This document shows, piece after piece, positions 17,245 to 27,028 of a DNA stretch of 64,000 bases (position 1 is the stretch's first letter; each line of letters starts with the position of its first letter). The position numbers and the translations under genes are program-made. The notes beneath the pieces were generated by a model. It had not been told where the DNA came from. It did no database searches and saw nothing but the letters and a program-made list of their open reading frames with translations. This DNA comes from Eubacteriales bacterium SKADARSKE-1. Lineage in GTDB: Bacteria; Bacillota; Clostridia; Oscillospirales; Acutalibacteraceae. The stretch spans positions 124,001-188,000 of the forward strand of contig JARLUB010000002.1 in assembly GCA_030920305.1 (NCBI GenBank), given 5' to 3'.

Positions 17245-18639
17245 TTATTTATCATCATCAATTATTTTTTTTACTAAAACTTTTAAAATGCGTCTATCTT
17301 TTACGCCACATACTGTGAATTGGTAGTCTTCAAATTTAATTGAAGGATGTTCATTATCATTTGGAATTTTACCAAGATGCTCCACTATAAATCCAGCTAA
17401 AGTTTCATAATCATTGTCGGGTAATTTAATATTTAGCAATTCTGAAACTTCGTCAAGAGGGGTGTTTCCTTGAATTTCAAAAGTACTATTGCCCGTTTTA
17501 TGAATTTCTTCATTATCGTTGTCATATTCATCTCTAATATCTCCAACAATAGATTCAACCAAATCTTCTATAGTAACAAGGCCTTCTGTACCACCGTATT
17601 CATCTACAACTATCGCAATTTGAGTTTTGCACTCAACCATTTCACTAAAAAGTTCACTGCAACGTTTTGTTTCTGGAATATAAATAGCCTTTCTCATAAT
17701 ATCGGTAATTTTAATAGCCGATGGATCTTCACGGCTTATATATTTAAGTAAATCTTTTACATAAACAATACCAATGATGTCGTCAAGGTCTTCATGGAAC
17801 ACCGGTATTCTAGAGCAGCCAAAAGAAAGTGAGATTTCAACAGCCTCTTCAATCGTTTTAGTATCTTCAATGACAAACATATTAGTCCTATGTGTCATTA
17901 TTTCACTTGCAGTTTTATCGTCAAATTCAAACACATTTTTAATCATATCTTTGGTGGTACCTTCAATAACTCCTTTTTCTTCACCAACGTCAACCATCAT
18001 CAATATTTCTTCTTCGCTTACAGCGTTATTTATGCGGTTTGGATCAAAACCTAACAATTTTAAAACAAGATTTGTAGAGGAAGATAAAAGTTTTATAAAA
18101 GGGTTAAAAATGGTTTCAATACCTTTTAATATACTTACTATTTTAAAGGAAATTTCTTCTGCGTTTTGCATTGCAATTTTTTTAGGTACCAATTCGCCAA
18201 GAACTAATGAAAAATAAGATAAAACAATAGTTACTATAATCATAGAAATTACTTGAACTATATTTTGGGGTATTGGCAAAAATGATAAACTATTTACTAC
18301 TTTATCTGCAAATAGGCTTGAAGCTGAAGCAGAAGTTAAAAATCCAGACAGGGTAACACCAACTTGAATGGTTGCTAAAAACTTGCTAGAGTTTTTTGTA
18401 AGATTTAAAATTTTTATAGCACCTTTATGACCATTGTTGGCCATTCTTTTTATTTTATTGTCATTTAATGTGATAATTGAAATTTCAGCTAAGGCAAAAA
18501 ACGCATTTAACAAAATCAGTAAAAAAATAATTAAAATTTGTAAAAGAAGGTTGCCCCAAGATTCGTTTGTTTCAATATTACTGGTATCAAGAAAAAATTT
18601 GCAAGGATTAATATTTATTTGATCTAAACCTAACATCAT
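17245..18639 (-). CDS. CNNM/CorC-family (hemolysin-like) membrane protein
   Basis: About 464 residues. An N-terminal CNNM membrane domain with several helices (LLQILIIFLLILLNAFFALAE, then others to about residue 180) is followed by two CBS domains (about 200-325) and a C-terminal CorC_HlyC domain. These proteins act in divalent cation (Mg2+/Co2+) homeostasis; the old name hemolysin is not evidence of toxicity. The start is the ATG at 18639, because AAGGAG sits five bases ahead. It is divergent from nifJ and shares its control region. Confidence 0.88.
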   Translation of the reverse strand: MMLGLDQININPCKFFLDTSNIETNESWGNLLLQILIIFLLILLNAFFALAEISIITLNDNKIKRMANNGHKGAIKILNLTKNSSKFLATIQVGVTLSGFLTSASASSLFADKVVNSLSFLPIPQNIVQVISMIIVTIVLSYFSLVLGELVPKKIAMQNAEEISFKIVSILKGIETIFNPFIKLLSSSTNLVLKLLGFDPNRINNAVSEEEILMMVDVGEEKGVIEGTTKDMIKNVFEFDDKTASEIMTHRTNMFVIEDTKTIEEAVEISLSFGCSRIPVFHEDLDDIIGIVYVKDLLKYISREDPSAIKITDIMRKAIYIPETKRCSELFSEMVECKTQIAIVVDEYGGTEGLVTIEDLVESIVGDIRDEYDNDNEEIHKTGNSTFEIQGNTPLDEVSELLNIKLPDNDYETLAGFIVEHLGKIPNDNEHPSIKFEDYQFTVCGVKDRRILKVLVKKIIDDDK

Positions 18640-18726
18640 TATTTCTCCTTTTTTGAAACTATCTATGGGAAAGACAGTTTCTAACATTTATGTGTTTACA
18701 TGATATCATAAAAGTGATAAAATTTA

Positions 18727-18770
18727 TAGTATACAATGTTAATATGTTGTCAATGTTAATTTGTATACTA
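18727..18770. promoter_or_regulatory. Inverted/direct repeat control region between CNNM gene and nifJ
   Basis: A perfect 10-bp inverted repeat, TAGTATACAA (18727-18736) and TTGTATACTA (18761-18770), each arm carrying a TATACT -10-like sequence facing outward. Inside it the sequence CAATGTTAAT is repeated directly at 18734-18743 and 18751-18760 (17-base period). It lies 20 bases before nifJ and 87 bases before the divergent gene, so it probably holds promoters and an operator for both. Confidence 0.55.
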
Positions 18771-18790
18771 TTGCTATAGGGGGAAAATGA

Positions 18791-21700
18791 ATGACTAGAA
18801 AAATGAAAACCATGGATGGAAATACGGCAGCGGCACATGTTTCATATGCTTTTACTGAGGTTGCAGCAATTTATCCAATTACACCTTCATCTGTTATGGC
18901 AGACGAAACTGATAAATATGCAGTTGCAGGTAGAAAAAACCTTTTTGGAAAAGAGGTTAAAGTGGCAGAAATGCAGTCAGAAGCTGGTGCAGCTGGAGCT
19001 GTTCATGGAGCACTTGCTGCAGGTGCTTTAACTACAACGTATACAGCATCACAAGGTTTACTTTTAATGATACCAAACATGTACAAAATGGCAGGAGAAC
19101 TCTTGCCAAGTGTTATACATGTTTCAGCAAGAGCACTTACAACACACGCACTTTCTATTTTTGGAGATCATTCCGATATATATGCATGCCGTCAAACCGG
19201 CTATGCTATGTTATGCTCAAACAGTCCTCAAGAAGCTATGGATTTAGGTGCAGTTGGACACCTTTCTGCTATAAAAGGCAAGGTGCCGTTTTTGCATTTT
19301 TTCGATGGGTTTAGAACTTCGCATGAGATTCAAAAAGTTGCAATGTGGGACTACGAAGATTTAAGCGAAATGCTTAATTGGGATGCGGTTGAAAAATTTC
19401 GTCGTCATGCTTTAAGCCCTGAACACCCGGTTCTTCGCGGTTCAGCTCAAAACGATGATATTTTCTTTCAAGCTAGGGAAGCTTGCAATAAGTATTATGA
19501 TGCTCTTCCTGAAATAGTAGTTGATTATATGGATAAAGTTAATAATAAAATAGGTACTGACTATAAGCCTTTTAATTATTATGGTGCACCTGATGCCGAA
19601 AGAATAATTGTGGCTATGGGCTCTGTTTGTGAGACAATCGAAGAGGTTGCTGATTATTTAAATGCTTCTGGTGAAAAAGTAGGGCTTATTAAAGTTAGAC
19701 TTTATAGACCATTTGTATCAAAATATTTAACCGATGTTATGCCAAAAACAGTGAAGACTATTTCGGTATTAGATAGAACAAAAGAGCCAGGTTCAATTGG
19801 TGAACCTCTGTATCTTGATGTTTTAGCAGCTCTTTCAAATACTGAATATAGTTCTGTTCCGGTTTATACTGGTCGTTATGGCTTAGCATCAAAAGATACC
19901 ACTCCGGGTGATATAATTGCAGTGTATCGCAACATGCACAGTGCGGTACCTAAAAAAAGATTTACAATTTGCATAGTTGATGATGTAACCAATACATCAT
20001 TAGAAGTAACAGAAAGTCCAGACACTACACCAGAAGGAACAAGCTCTTGCAAATTTTGGGGTTTGGGAGCAGATGGAACAGTTGGTGCAAATAAAAATTC
20101 CATTAAAATTATTGGAGATTATACTTCGATGTATGCGCAAGGGTACTTTGCATATGATTCCAAAAAATCCGGAGGGTTGACAGTTTCGCACCTTCGTTTT
20201 GGAAATAACCCTATAAAATCAACTTACTATATTAATAAGGCTGATTTTGTTGCATGTCACAATCCATCATATGTAACTAAATATGATATGGTGGAAGACT
20301 TAAAGCCGGGCGGAAAGTTTTTACTTAACTGTTCATGGGATGACTCTGAACTTGATAAGAGATTGCCAGCAAAAATGAAGAGATATATTGCTGAAAACAA
20401 TATAAAGCTTTACACAATTGATGGAATTAAAATTGGTAAAGAAATAGGTCTTGGTGGTAGAATTAATACTATTTTGCAATCTGCTTTCTTTAAAATTGCA
20501 AATATTATTCCAATTGAAGATGCTATTAAATATATGAAAGATGCAGCTACTAAATCATACTCTAAAAAGGGTGAAAAGATAGTTGCAATGAATCATTTAG
20601 CTATTGAACGCGGCACAACCGATTTAAAAGAAGTAAAAGTTCCGGAATATTGGAAAGATGCAATAGATAATACTGAAAAAATTATGGCAAACGGCGATCG
20701 ACCTGAACTTGTTAAATATGTAAACAATATTTTAAAGCCGGTTAACGAATATAAGGGTAATGACTTGCCAGTGTCAGCCTTTGTTGATTATGTGGATGGT
20801 ACAGTTCCTCAAGGGTCTGCTGCATATGAAAAGCGTGGTATAGCTGTAGATGTACCAGAATGGAAACCAGAAAATTGTATAGAGTGTAACTTCTGCTCAT
20901 ATGTTTGCCCTCATGCTGTTATTCGGCCAGTTGTAATGACAGAGGAGGAATTAAAAAATGCTCCAGCACAAACAAAATCAAAGGATATGGCAGGAATTCC
21001 AGGTAAAAAGTTCGCAATGGCAATTTCAACTTTAGATTGTACTGGCTGTGGTATATGTGCTAATGTGTGTCCAGGCAAAAAAGGTGAAAAAGCTCTTGTT
21101 ATGAAACCAATAGATTCTCAAAGACCTGAACAAGCGGTGTTTGATTATTCAATTAAATTGCCAAAAAAAGAAGATGTTTTAGAAAAATTCAAAGAAACAA
21201 CTGTTAAGGGAAGTCAGTTTAAACAACCACTTTTAGAGTTTTCGGGTGCTTGTGCTGGTTGTGGAGAAACTCCTTATGCCAAACTTGCAACTCAGCTTTT
21301 TGGAGATAGAATGTTTATAGCAAATGCTACCGGTTGTTCTTCAATTTGGGGTGGTTCTGCTCCTGCAACGCCTTATACCGTAAATGATAGAGGCCAAGGA
21401 CCTGCATGGCAAAATTCTTTATTTGAAGATAATGCTGAATTTGGCTTTGGTATGGCACTGGCTCAAAATGCAATTAGAGACAGGTTAAAAGACTATATTG
21501 AAGATATTCAAAAATTATCAAATAACAAGGCGTTAACAAATGCTTGCCAAGACTTTTTAGATACATTTAGTGATAGTAATAAAAACAGGTTGGCTACAGG
21601 TGTTCTTATTAATGAGTTGAAAAAAACAGAAAATGAAAACACACCAATTGGAGATTTAGCTAAAAAAGTTTTGCAAGATAAAGACTACCTTGTTAAGAAA

Positions 21701-22348
21701 TCAATGTGGATTTTAGGTGGAGACGGTTGGGCTTATGATATTGGTTTTGGAGGACTTGATCATGTTATAGCTTCTGGTGAAAATGTAAATATTTTAGTGT
21801 TTGACACTGAGGTATATTCAAATACCGGAGGGCAAGCATCAAAAGCAACGCCAATGGGTTCAATAGCGCAGTTTGCAGCAGGTGGTAAATCCACAAAGAA
21901 AAAGGATTTAGCTGCGATTGCTATGAGTTATGGTTATGTATATGTGGCACAAATAGCTATGGGTGCCGATTATAATCAATGCATAAAAGCTTTTGTTGAA
22001 GCTGAAAGTTATAATGGCCCATCAATTATAATTGCATATGCTCCTTGTATCAATCATGGAATAAAAGGCAACTTGGGTGTTGCTCAGCAGGAAGAGAAAA
22101 AGGCAGTCTTATCTGGATACTGGAATCTTTTCCATTACGATCCACGTCGGGCAGTGGGGGGCGAAAATCCGTTCGTTTTAGATAGTAAAAAGCCAACTGA
22201 AAGTTACCGCAATTTTATAATGAATGAAGTTCGTTACAATGCCTTAGCAAGATCATTTCCAGAAAAGGCTGAGAGACTATTTTCCAAAGCTGAAAAACAA
22301 GCAGCGGATAAGTATGAACATTTGTTGAAACTTTCAGAAAAAATGTAA
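18791..22348 (+). CDS. nifJ: Pyruvate:ferredoxin (flavodoxin) oxidoreductase
   Basis: An 1185-residue single-chain PFOR that oxidises pyruvate to acetyl-CoA and CO2, reducing ferredoxin; a central enzyme of anaerobic fermentation. Domains in order: the pyruvate-binding N-terminal domain (YPITPSSVMADE), the transketolase C-like domain, the gamma domain, and a two-cluster ferredoxin domain (CIECNFCSYVCP near 696, CTGCGICANVC near 750). The TPP domain follows, with the proximal cluster Cys in CAGCGETPYAKL and GDGWAYDIGFGG near 976. Full length. Monocistronic, with a strong terminator after it. The ATG is preceded by AGGGGG. Confidence 0.97.
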   Translation: MTRKMKTMDGNTAAAHVSYAFTEVAAIYPITPSSVMADETDKYAVAGRKNLFGKEVKVAEMQSEAGAAGAVHGALAAGALTTTYTASQGLLLMIPNMYKMAGELLPSVIHVSARALTTHALSIFGDHSDIYACRQTGYAMLCSNSPQEAMDLGAVGHLSAIKGKVPFLHFFDGFRTSHEIQKVAMWDYEDLSEMLNWDAVEKFRRHALSPEHPVLRGSAQNDDIFFQAREACNKYYDALPEIVVDYMDKVNNKIGTDYKPFNYYGAPDAERIIVAMGSVCETIEEVADYLNASGEKVGLIKVRLYRPFVSKYLTDVMPKTVKTISVLDRTKEPGSIGEPLYLDVLAALSNTEYSSVPVYTGRYGLASKDTTPGDIIAVYRNMHSAVPKKRFTICIVDDVTNTSLEVTESPDTTPEGTSSCKFWGLGADGTVGANKNSIKIIGDYTSMYAQGYFAYDSKKSGGLTVSHLRFGNNPIKSTYYINKADFVACHNPSYVTKYDMVEDLKPGGKFLLNCSWDDSELDKRLPAKMKRYIAENNIKLYTIDGIKIGKEIGLGGRINTILQSAFFKIANIIPIEDAIKYMKDAATKSYSKKGEKIVAMNHLAIERGTTDLKEVKVPEYWKDAIDNTEKIMANGDRPELVKYVNNILKPVNEYKGNDLPVSAFVDYVDGTVPQGSAAYEKRGIAVDVPEWKPENCIECNFCSYVCPHAVIRPVVMTEEELKNAPAQTKSKDMAGIPGKKFAMAISTLDCTGCGICANVCPGKKGEKALVMKPIDSQRPEQAVFDYSIKLPKKEDVLEKFKETTVKGSQFKQPLLEFSGACAGCGETPYAKLATQLFGDRMFIANATGCSSIWGGSAPATPYTVNDRGQGPAWQNSLFEDNAEFGFGMALAQNAIRDRLKDYIEDIQKLSNNKALTNACQDFLDTFSDSNKNRLATGVLINELKKTENENTPIGDLAKKVLQDKDYLVKKSMWILGGDGWAYDIGFGGLDHVIASGENVNILVFDTEVYSNTGGQASKATPMGSIAQFAAGGKSTKKKDLAAIAMSYGYVYVAQIAMGADYNQCIKAFVEAESYNGPSIIIAYAPCINHGIKGNLGVAQQEEKKAVLSGYWNLFHYDPRRAVGGENPFVLDSKKPTESYRNFIMNEVRYNALARSFPEKAERLFSKAEKQAADKYEHLLKLSEKM

Positions 22349-22352
22349 TATT

Positions 22353-22395
22353 AAAAGCAAAAAACCGCAGTTTTATACTGTGGTTTTGCTTTTTG
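22353..22395 (+). terminator. Intrinsic terminator of nifJ
   Basis: Stem AAAGCAAAA..CCGCAG with CTGTGGTTTTGCTTT around a seven-base loop, ending in a T run, right after the nifJ stop. Confidence 0.88.
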
Positions 22396-22516
22396 GACAT
22401 ATAAGCTAACGAATGCCTGTTTTTATTTGTAAGAATATACAAAAAACGCTTTATTTCTTTTTAGGAATAAAAATGTTGAAATATGTGTTAAAATAAAATA
22501 GTGTAAGTTAGGTTGA

Positions 22517-22544
22517 TTGTCAAATAAATATTTTTATTTATAAA
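22517..22544 (+). promoter_or_regulatory. Possible promoter of the repeat-tailed secreted protein
   Basis: TTGTCA (22517-22522), a 16-base spacer and TATAAA (22539-22544), about 65 bases before the start codon. A moderate match. Confidence 0.4.
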
Positions 22545-22610
22545 ATATGTTAGGAATGATCGGCTTTTAATTTAAAAACACAACTTAGTTTTAAAAAGGA
22601 GAGTGTTTTT

Positions 22611-24617
22611 ATGAAGATGAGAAAATTTATTGCAATACCACTGGTTTTTGCTCTTTTTTCTTGTTCTATCTCTCAAGGAGCAATGGCAGCAGGAAGGGCA
22701 GATGCTGCTTTGCAGATACAATATGATGGAGCAGATGTGAATCTTGGAAATTATGCAGATTGTGTAATACCGGCTTTTCACGGCATACCAGAGCACAGCA
22801 GAAGTATGGATGTTTTTTATTCGGATAAAGGTACTTTGAAATTAAAGTTTGCTAATCCTGCAATTGAAAGAAGAATGTTTGAAAATGGTGCTAAAGTTGA
22901 AGTGTGGCTTGCACCTAAAACAGCGCCAAGGTGGCATTTTAATCCATTTCATTGGGATAGCTTTTTGTCATATTCTAAAGATGGCGGTGACGTTAATAGG
23001 TTTTCTATTAAAGGGCCACAAAGTAATAGTAATTCTATTTTATCGTTACTAGGAAAATTTTATGATAAGATACCTAGAGGAGTAAAGTTTATTTTAGCCG
23101 CCTTACCTGCTTATTTAAGTTATAATTTATCAAATGCAGCATATAATTTTGTGGAAAATTTGCTAACATATAAAACTTGCTTACCAATAAATGATTCAGA
23201 AGCAAAGAAATCAAGTGACAAAGCAGCCGCAATAGAAGCTGCACAAAGCTTAATAGATGATTTTAAACAAAAACTGTCTAAAGCCAAGGCTTCAGATAAA
23301 TTCAATTTAAATTCACAGTTGGAAACTGCAAGATTAAAATTAGCAAAAGTAAATCTTCTTCCAGATGCAATAGAAAAGTGTAGTTGGGATCCAGATATGT
23401 CGTGGAAAATGTATGCTACCCTTTTAGGCCTTTCATGGGTTCCAGTAGCTTCATCAATATATACATATATTAATTTTTTAGTTAGTGGAGGAACGATTTC
23501 CAATTTTATTAAAGCAAAGTTTGCTCCAGCGTTTAATCTTTTTGATGCTTTTGATTTAATCAAAAAATCAGCAAGTGCTGATTTTAAATACGGAATAGTT
23601 CTAACCGACAGGGATGATGAAAAAGGCCTTTCAAATGACCCACTTCCAAGAGAAGGAGATTTAGATCCAGACTTTGCAACTAGTGAAGAACAACGTAAAA
23701 AAGCAAACGTATTGCTAAAGGAAAGATTGTCGAAAATACAAGACCCAGCAGAGGCTGCACAACTTAGAGCCAGATATCCTAGAATTTTTGATGATTTGGA
23801 AGTAAAACTTTTAAGTAAAGAGAAGGCCCAAAAAATATCAGAAGATTATAAATCAGCAAGAGAAAGATCATTACAAAAGTTGGCTAAAGCTAAACCAATT
23901 ACCGAAGGATTGGTTTGCGTATTGGATGCTGAACACCCAGAACAAACATTTAGGCTTGCCATGAATAACAATATTGATGGACATGATGCAGATTTGTTTT
24001 CAATGGCTCTTAATGCGGGTGTAAATTTAAATACATGCGGTAAGGCAGATACATTGCACTTTATCTTTAAGCATGTAGTACCATCAAGCACCGGAGCAGA
24101 GGCATTATGTAATGATGCAGCATTTAATGGCACCTTTATTTCTGAAGAGAACCGAAAGTTAAAAGAAAAGGTTGATATTATAACTGGAAATGGCAAATCA
24201 GATGGTATAGGTTTCAATATAATTAATTGGATTAATCAACGGCTAGCACCACCACAACCACAGCCGCCACATGCAGGAGGGGGCGCAGGTCAACCACAGC
24301 CACAACCAGCAGGTGGAGTTCAACCACAACAACCAGGTGGAGTTCAACCACAACAACCAGGTGGAGTTCAACCACAACAACCAGGTGGAGTTCAACCACA
24401 ACAACCAGGTGGAGTTCAACCACAACAACCAGGTGGAGGTCAACCACAGCAGTTACCACTACCAGGTCAGCTGCTTCTGCAGCAACTAGGTGGAGGCCAG
24501 CCGCAAATACTAGGCCAACCAGGGGTAGGCCAGCCACAAATAATTGTATTACCTATTCAAATGCCGCAAGCAGGAGTTCAACCACAGCCGGGGGGAATAC
24601 CGCTTCAGCAACCATAA
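22611..24617 (+). CDS. Large secreted protein with QPQQPGGV repeat tail, unknown
   Basis: A 668-residue protein I cannot assign to a family. A signal peptide is present (MKMRKFIAIP, hydrophobic core, AMAAG site near residue 26). Residues about 30-560 form an ordinary-looking domain region with two more hydrophobic stretches (around 160 and 275) and an acidic/lysine-rich helical segment. The C-terminal 110 residues are Gln/Pro/Gly-rich, with five perfect GGVQPQQP units and degenerate neighbours, like wall-spanning or adhesive linkers. After the TAA stop the frame continues for nine more codons of similar composition (GLVLQQQNP) before a second stop, suggesting a recent shortening. AAAGGAG lies upstream; a terminator follows. 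Confidence 0.7.
   Translation: MKMRKFIAIPLVFALFSCSISQGAMAAGRADAALQIQYDGADVNLGNYADCVIPAFHGIPEHSRSMDVFYSDKGTLKLKFANPAIERRMFENGAKVEVWLAPKTAPRWHFNPFHWDSFLSYSKDGGDVNRFSIKGPQSNSNSILSLLGKFYDKIPRGVKFILAALPAYLSYNLSNAAYNFVENLLTYKTCLPINDSEAKKSSDKAAAIEAAQSLIDDFKQKLSKAKASDKFNLNSQLETARLKLAKVNLLPDAIEKCSWDPDMSWKMYATLLGLSWVPVASSIYTYINFLVSGGTISNFIKAKFAPAFNLFDAFDLIKKSASADFKYGIVLTDRDDEKGLSNDPLPREGDLDPDFATSEEQRKKANVLLKERLSKIQDPAEAAQLRARYPRIFDDLEVKLLSKEKAQKISEDYKSARERSLQKLAKAKPITEGLVCVLDAEHPEQTFRLAMNNNIDGHDADLFSMALNAGVNLNTCGKADTLHFIFKHVVPSSTGAEALCNDAAFNGTFISEENRKLKEKVDIITGNGKSDGIGFNIINWINQRLAPPQPQPPHAGGGAGQPQPQPAGGVQPQQPGGVQPQQPGGVQPQQPGGVQPQQPGGVQPQQPGGGQPQQLPLPGQLLLQQLGGGQPQILGQPGVGQPQIIVLPIQMPQAGVQPQPGGIPLQQP
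24312..24431 (+). repeat. Five perfect 24-bp tandem repeats (coding)
   Basis: The 24-base unit beginning GGTGGAGTTCAACCA occurs five times without a single mismatch and encodes GGVQPQQP. Flanking copies are degenerate. Perfect identity implies recent expansion by slippage or recombination, so copy number may vary between strains. Confidence 0.92.
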
Positions 24618-24645
24618 GGACTTGTATTACAACAGCAAAATCCAT

Positions 24646-24682
24646 AAAAAACAATCCGCCAAATTGGCGGATTGTTTTTTAT
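24646..24682. terminator. Bidirectional terminator
   Basis: Stem ACAATCCGCC/GGCGGATTGT with a five-base AAATT loop, A run on the left and T run on the right. It serves the secreted-protein gene and the convergent ABC transporter operon. Confidence 0.93.
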
Positions 24683-24707
24683 ACAAATTTAGAAAGTGTA
24701 CTTCGAG

Positions 24708-25442
24708 CTAACGAACTTTAGATAAAAATTCTTTTACCCGAGAGTGCTTTGGGTTATAAAAAAATTGTTCGGGCGGGGCATCTTCTACAATTTTTCCCTC
24801 ATGCACAAATAACATTCTAGTTGCAACCTCTTTCGCAAAAGACATTTCATGTGTTACAATAAGCATGGTTAGGCCACTGCTAGCAAGTTCTTTCATAACA
24901 GCCAAAACTTCACCTACCATTTCAGGGTCAAGTGCAGAAGTTGGTTCGTCAAACAGCATAACTTCAGGTTCCATAGCTAGTGCTCTAACAATTGCAATTC
25001 TCTGCTGTTGACCGCCAGACAATTGAGTTGGGTAAGCATCTTTTTTATTTTCCAAACCAACTCTTTTTAATAAGTTTAGTGCAATTGAATCAGCTTCAAT
25101 TTGTGTTTTTAATTTAAGAAGAACGGGAGCTAAAGTAATGTTTTGCATCACTGTAAGGTGTGGAAATAAATTAAAGCGTTGAAAAACCATGCCCATTTTT
25201 TGGCGTATTAAATTAATATCGCAATCTTTATCTGTTATATTTTTTCCTTCAAATATAATTTCTCCAGAACTGGGTGCTTCTAATAAGTTAAGGCAACGCA
25301 GAAAGGTGCTTTTGCCAGAACCTGAGGGACCTACAATAACTACTTTTTCACCTTTGCTTATATTACAAGTAATACCGTTTAAAACTTCAGTTTTTTTGCC
25401 ATTATGATAAAATGTTTTATGTAAATGATTAATGCGTATCAT
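24708..25442 (-). CDS. glnQ: Polar amino acid ABC transporter ATPase
   Basis: About 244 residues, an ABC ATPase of the glutamine/polar amino acid import type. Walker [10 protein letters not shown], signature LSGGQQQR and Walker [15 protein letters not shown] are intact, with the H-loop in [11 protein letters not shown]. The start is the ATG at 25442; AAGGAG precedes it. It overlaps the permease gene by 14 bases and forms a two-gene importer with it. The substrate is not determinable from sequence; glutamine, arginine or cystine type are all possible. Confidence 0.88.
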   Translation of the reverse strand: MIRINHLHKTFYHNGKKTEVLNGITCNISKGEKVVIVGPSGSGKSTFLRCLNLLEAPSSGEIIFEGKNITDKDCDINLIRQKMGMVFQRFNLFPHLTVMQNITLAPVLLKLKTQIEADSIALNLLKRVGLENKKDAYPTQLSGGQQQRIAIVRALAMEPEVMLFDEPTSALDPEMVGEVLAVMKELASSGLTMLIVTHEMSFAKEVATRMLFVHEGKIVEDAPPEQFFYNPKHSRVKEFLSKVR

Positions 25443-26880
25443 TATTGTGTATTCTCCTTTCGTATTTTGAAAGTAGGCTAGTAAAACCAACTACAAGTAT
25501 TAGGTATATACCGGCAACAATAGCTAAAGGCAGTAATGGTTCATAAGAAAGGCTTCTAATTTTATCTCCAGCACGTGATAAATCCATGACGCCAATAAAC
25601 CCAGCAACTGAAGTTTCTTTCAATAAGGTTATAGCTTCACTTGCTAGTGACGGTAAAATATTTTTTAATGCTTGTGGAATTATTATCTTTATCATAGTAT
25701 AATTTTGCGAAAGACCTAACGACAGCCCTGCTTCCATTTGACCTTTATCTACTGATAAAATTCCGCCTCTTATGTGTTCGGCAACATAAGCGCCAGAATT
25801 AATTCCAAATGCCAAAATGGCAGCTATAATTTTACTGGTTCCAAAAGCACTTAAAATTACATAGTACATAATAAAAAGTTGAATTAACGCAGGAGTTCCA
25901 CGTATTACGGTGGTATAAATATTTGCTACCCACCCTAAAAATTTTAACTTTTTGTTGCTATTTGATAAAACTTTTATGCTAGCTATAAAAAGACCAATAA
26001 CAATGCCAATAACGGCTGCCGATAAAGTCATTATAATGGTATTTTTAAAACCATCTAATATATAATAGCTATACTCTGAAAATTTATTTGATGAAGCTTT
26101 TTCTGTTGTATAGTAATTATTTATTATATTATTGAGTTCTCCGGAACTTTTAAGTTCAGATAAAACATCATTTATTACGCCTAGCAATTCAGTTTCGCCT
26201 TTTAAAACTGCAAAGCTATAATTTTCGTCTGTAAGTTTTTTATCTAATTTATAAATCTTATCAGAGTTTGCAGCAACTAATTTATCTGCTGTAAAGTCAT
26301 CAATAACAACAGCGTCTATTTGATTATTTATAAGATCAACAACAGCATCAATTGGTTTACTAAGTCGGACCACGGTACCAATAGCTTTACTACTGGTACA
26401 AAAAGTATCTCCTGTGGTACCAAGCTGCACGCCAACTTTTTTACCAGCTAAATCTTCAAATGACTTTATATTGCTACCCTTTAAAACAAGCATAACTTGT
26501 GATGCACTAAAATATGGGTTAGAAAAGTCAACGTTTTTAGCTCGTTCTTCATCATAACTCATACCAGCAGCTATAAAATCGCAAGAATGATTTTTCAATT
26601 CGAATATTAAAGAGTCAAGTGATACATCATTTACTTTAAGTTGAACTCCCAATTTATTTGCTATTTTTTTTGCTATATCTATATCAATTCCGACAACGTG
26701 ATTTGATTCTAAATAATCAAACGGCTCAAAGTCTGCACTGGTACTCATTGTAATGTTACCTTGACGCTTAATTTTATCAATAGTGTTTTCTTGGGTATTG
26801 GCAAAGGTACCGAAACTATTTGTTATAAATATTACAAAAACAGCAAAAAAATAGCCTGCTGTTCTGAAAAAGCACTTCAT
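25429..26880 (-). CDS. Amino acid ABC transporter, substrate-binding/permease fusion
   Basis: A 483-residue fusion. A signal peptide ([22 protein letters not shown]) is followed by one family 3 solute-binding domain (about 35-265, with DFEPFDY and the [11 protein letters not shown] motif). A transmembrane permease domain follows (about 270-480) with the [23 protein letters not shown] coupling region. Such fusions keep the receptor tethered and are known in Firmicutes GlnP-type importers. The gene starts the operon behind a good promoter and overlaps glnQ. Confidence 0.9.
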   Translation of the reverse strand: MKCFFRTAGYFFAVFVIFITNSFGTFANTQENTIDKIKRQGNITMSTSADFEPFDYLESNHVVGIDIDIAKKIANKLGVQLKVNDVSLDSLIFELKNHSCDFIAAGMSYDEERAKNVDFSNPYFSASQVMLVLKGSNIKSFEDLAGKKVGVQLGTTGDTFCTSSKAIGTVVRLSKPIDAVVDLINNQIDAVVIDDFTADKLVAANSDKIYKLDKKLTDENYSFAVLKGETELLGVINDVLSELKSSGELNNIINNYYTTEKASSNKFSEYSYYILDGFKNTIIMTLSAAVIGIVIGLFIASIKVLSNSNKKLKFLGWVANIYTTVIRGTPALIQLFIMYYVILSAFGTSKIIAAILAFGINSGAYVAEHIRGGILSVDKGQMEAGLSLGLSQNYTMIKIIIPQALKNILPSLASEAITLLKETSVAGFIGVMDLSRAGDKIRSLSYEPLLPLAIVAGIYLILVVGFTSLLSKYERRIHNNDTH

Positions 26881-26921
26881 ATTATCCCTCCAAAAGTAGC
26901 ATAAATATGCCCATAAAAATA

Positions 26922-26951
26922 ATTATAATGCAAATTTTGCAAGGAACGCAA
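26922..26951 (-). promoter_or_regulatory. Promoter of the amino acid ABC operon with internal palindrome
   Basis: On the minus strand TTGCGT, an 18-base spacer and TATAAT. The spacer contains the 13-base palindrome TGCAAAATTTGCA (26929-26941), a likely repressor site. Confidence 0.6.
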
Positions 26952-26992
26952 GGACTATTTTGTTTAAACATGCAATTGGTGTAAATAAAGTA

Positions 26993-27028
26993 AAAAAATA
27001 GAGTAGAATTTATTCTACTCTACTTTTT
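26993..27028. terminator. Terminator overlapping the lysW stop codon
   Basis: A hairpin TAGAGTAGAAT/ATTCTACTCTA with A and T runs on either side. Its arm includes the last codons and the stop of the NhaC-family gene. Confidence 0.85.

Noticed and set aside
17774-18217. Plus-strand 147-codon frame
   Set aside because: It lies entirely antisense to the CNNM/CBS gene, has no ribosome binding site and mirrors its codon pattern.
24312-24431. CRISPR-like regular 24-base repeats
   Set aside because: The units are directly tandem with no spacers, lie in frame inside a coding region and encode GGVQPQQP.
24232-24537. Minus-strand 101-codon frame with VVVELHL repeats
   Set aside because: It is only the complement of the GGVQPQQP repeat region and has no start signals.
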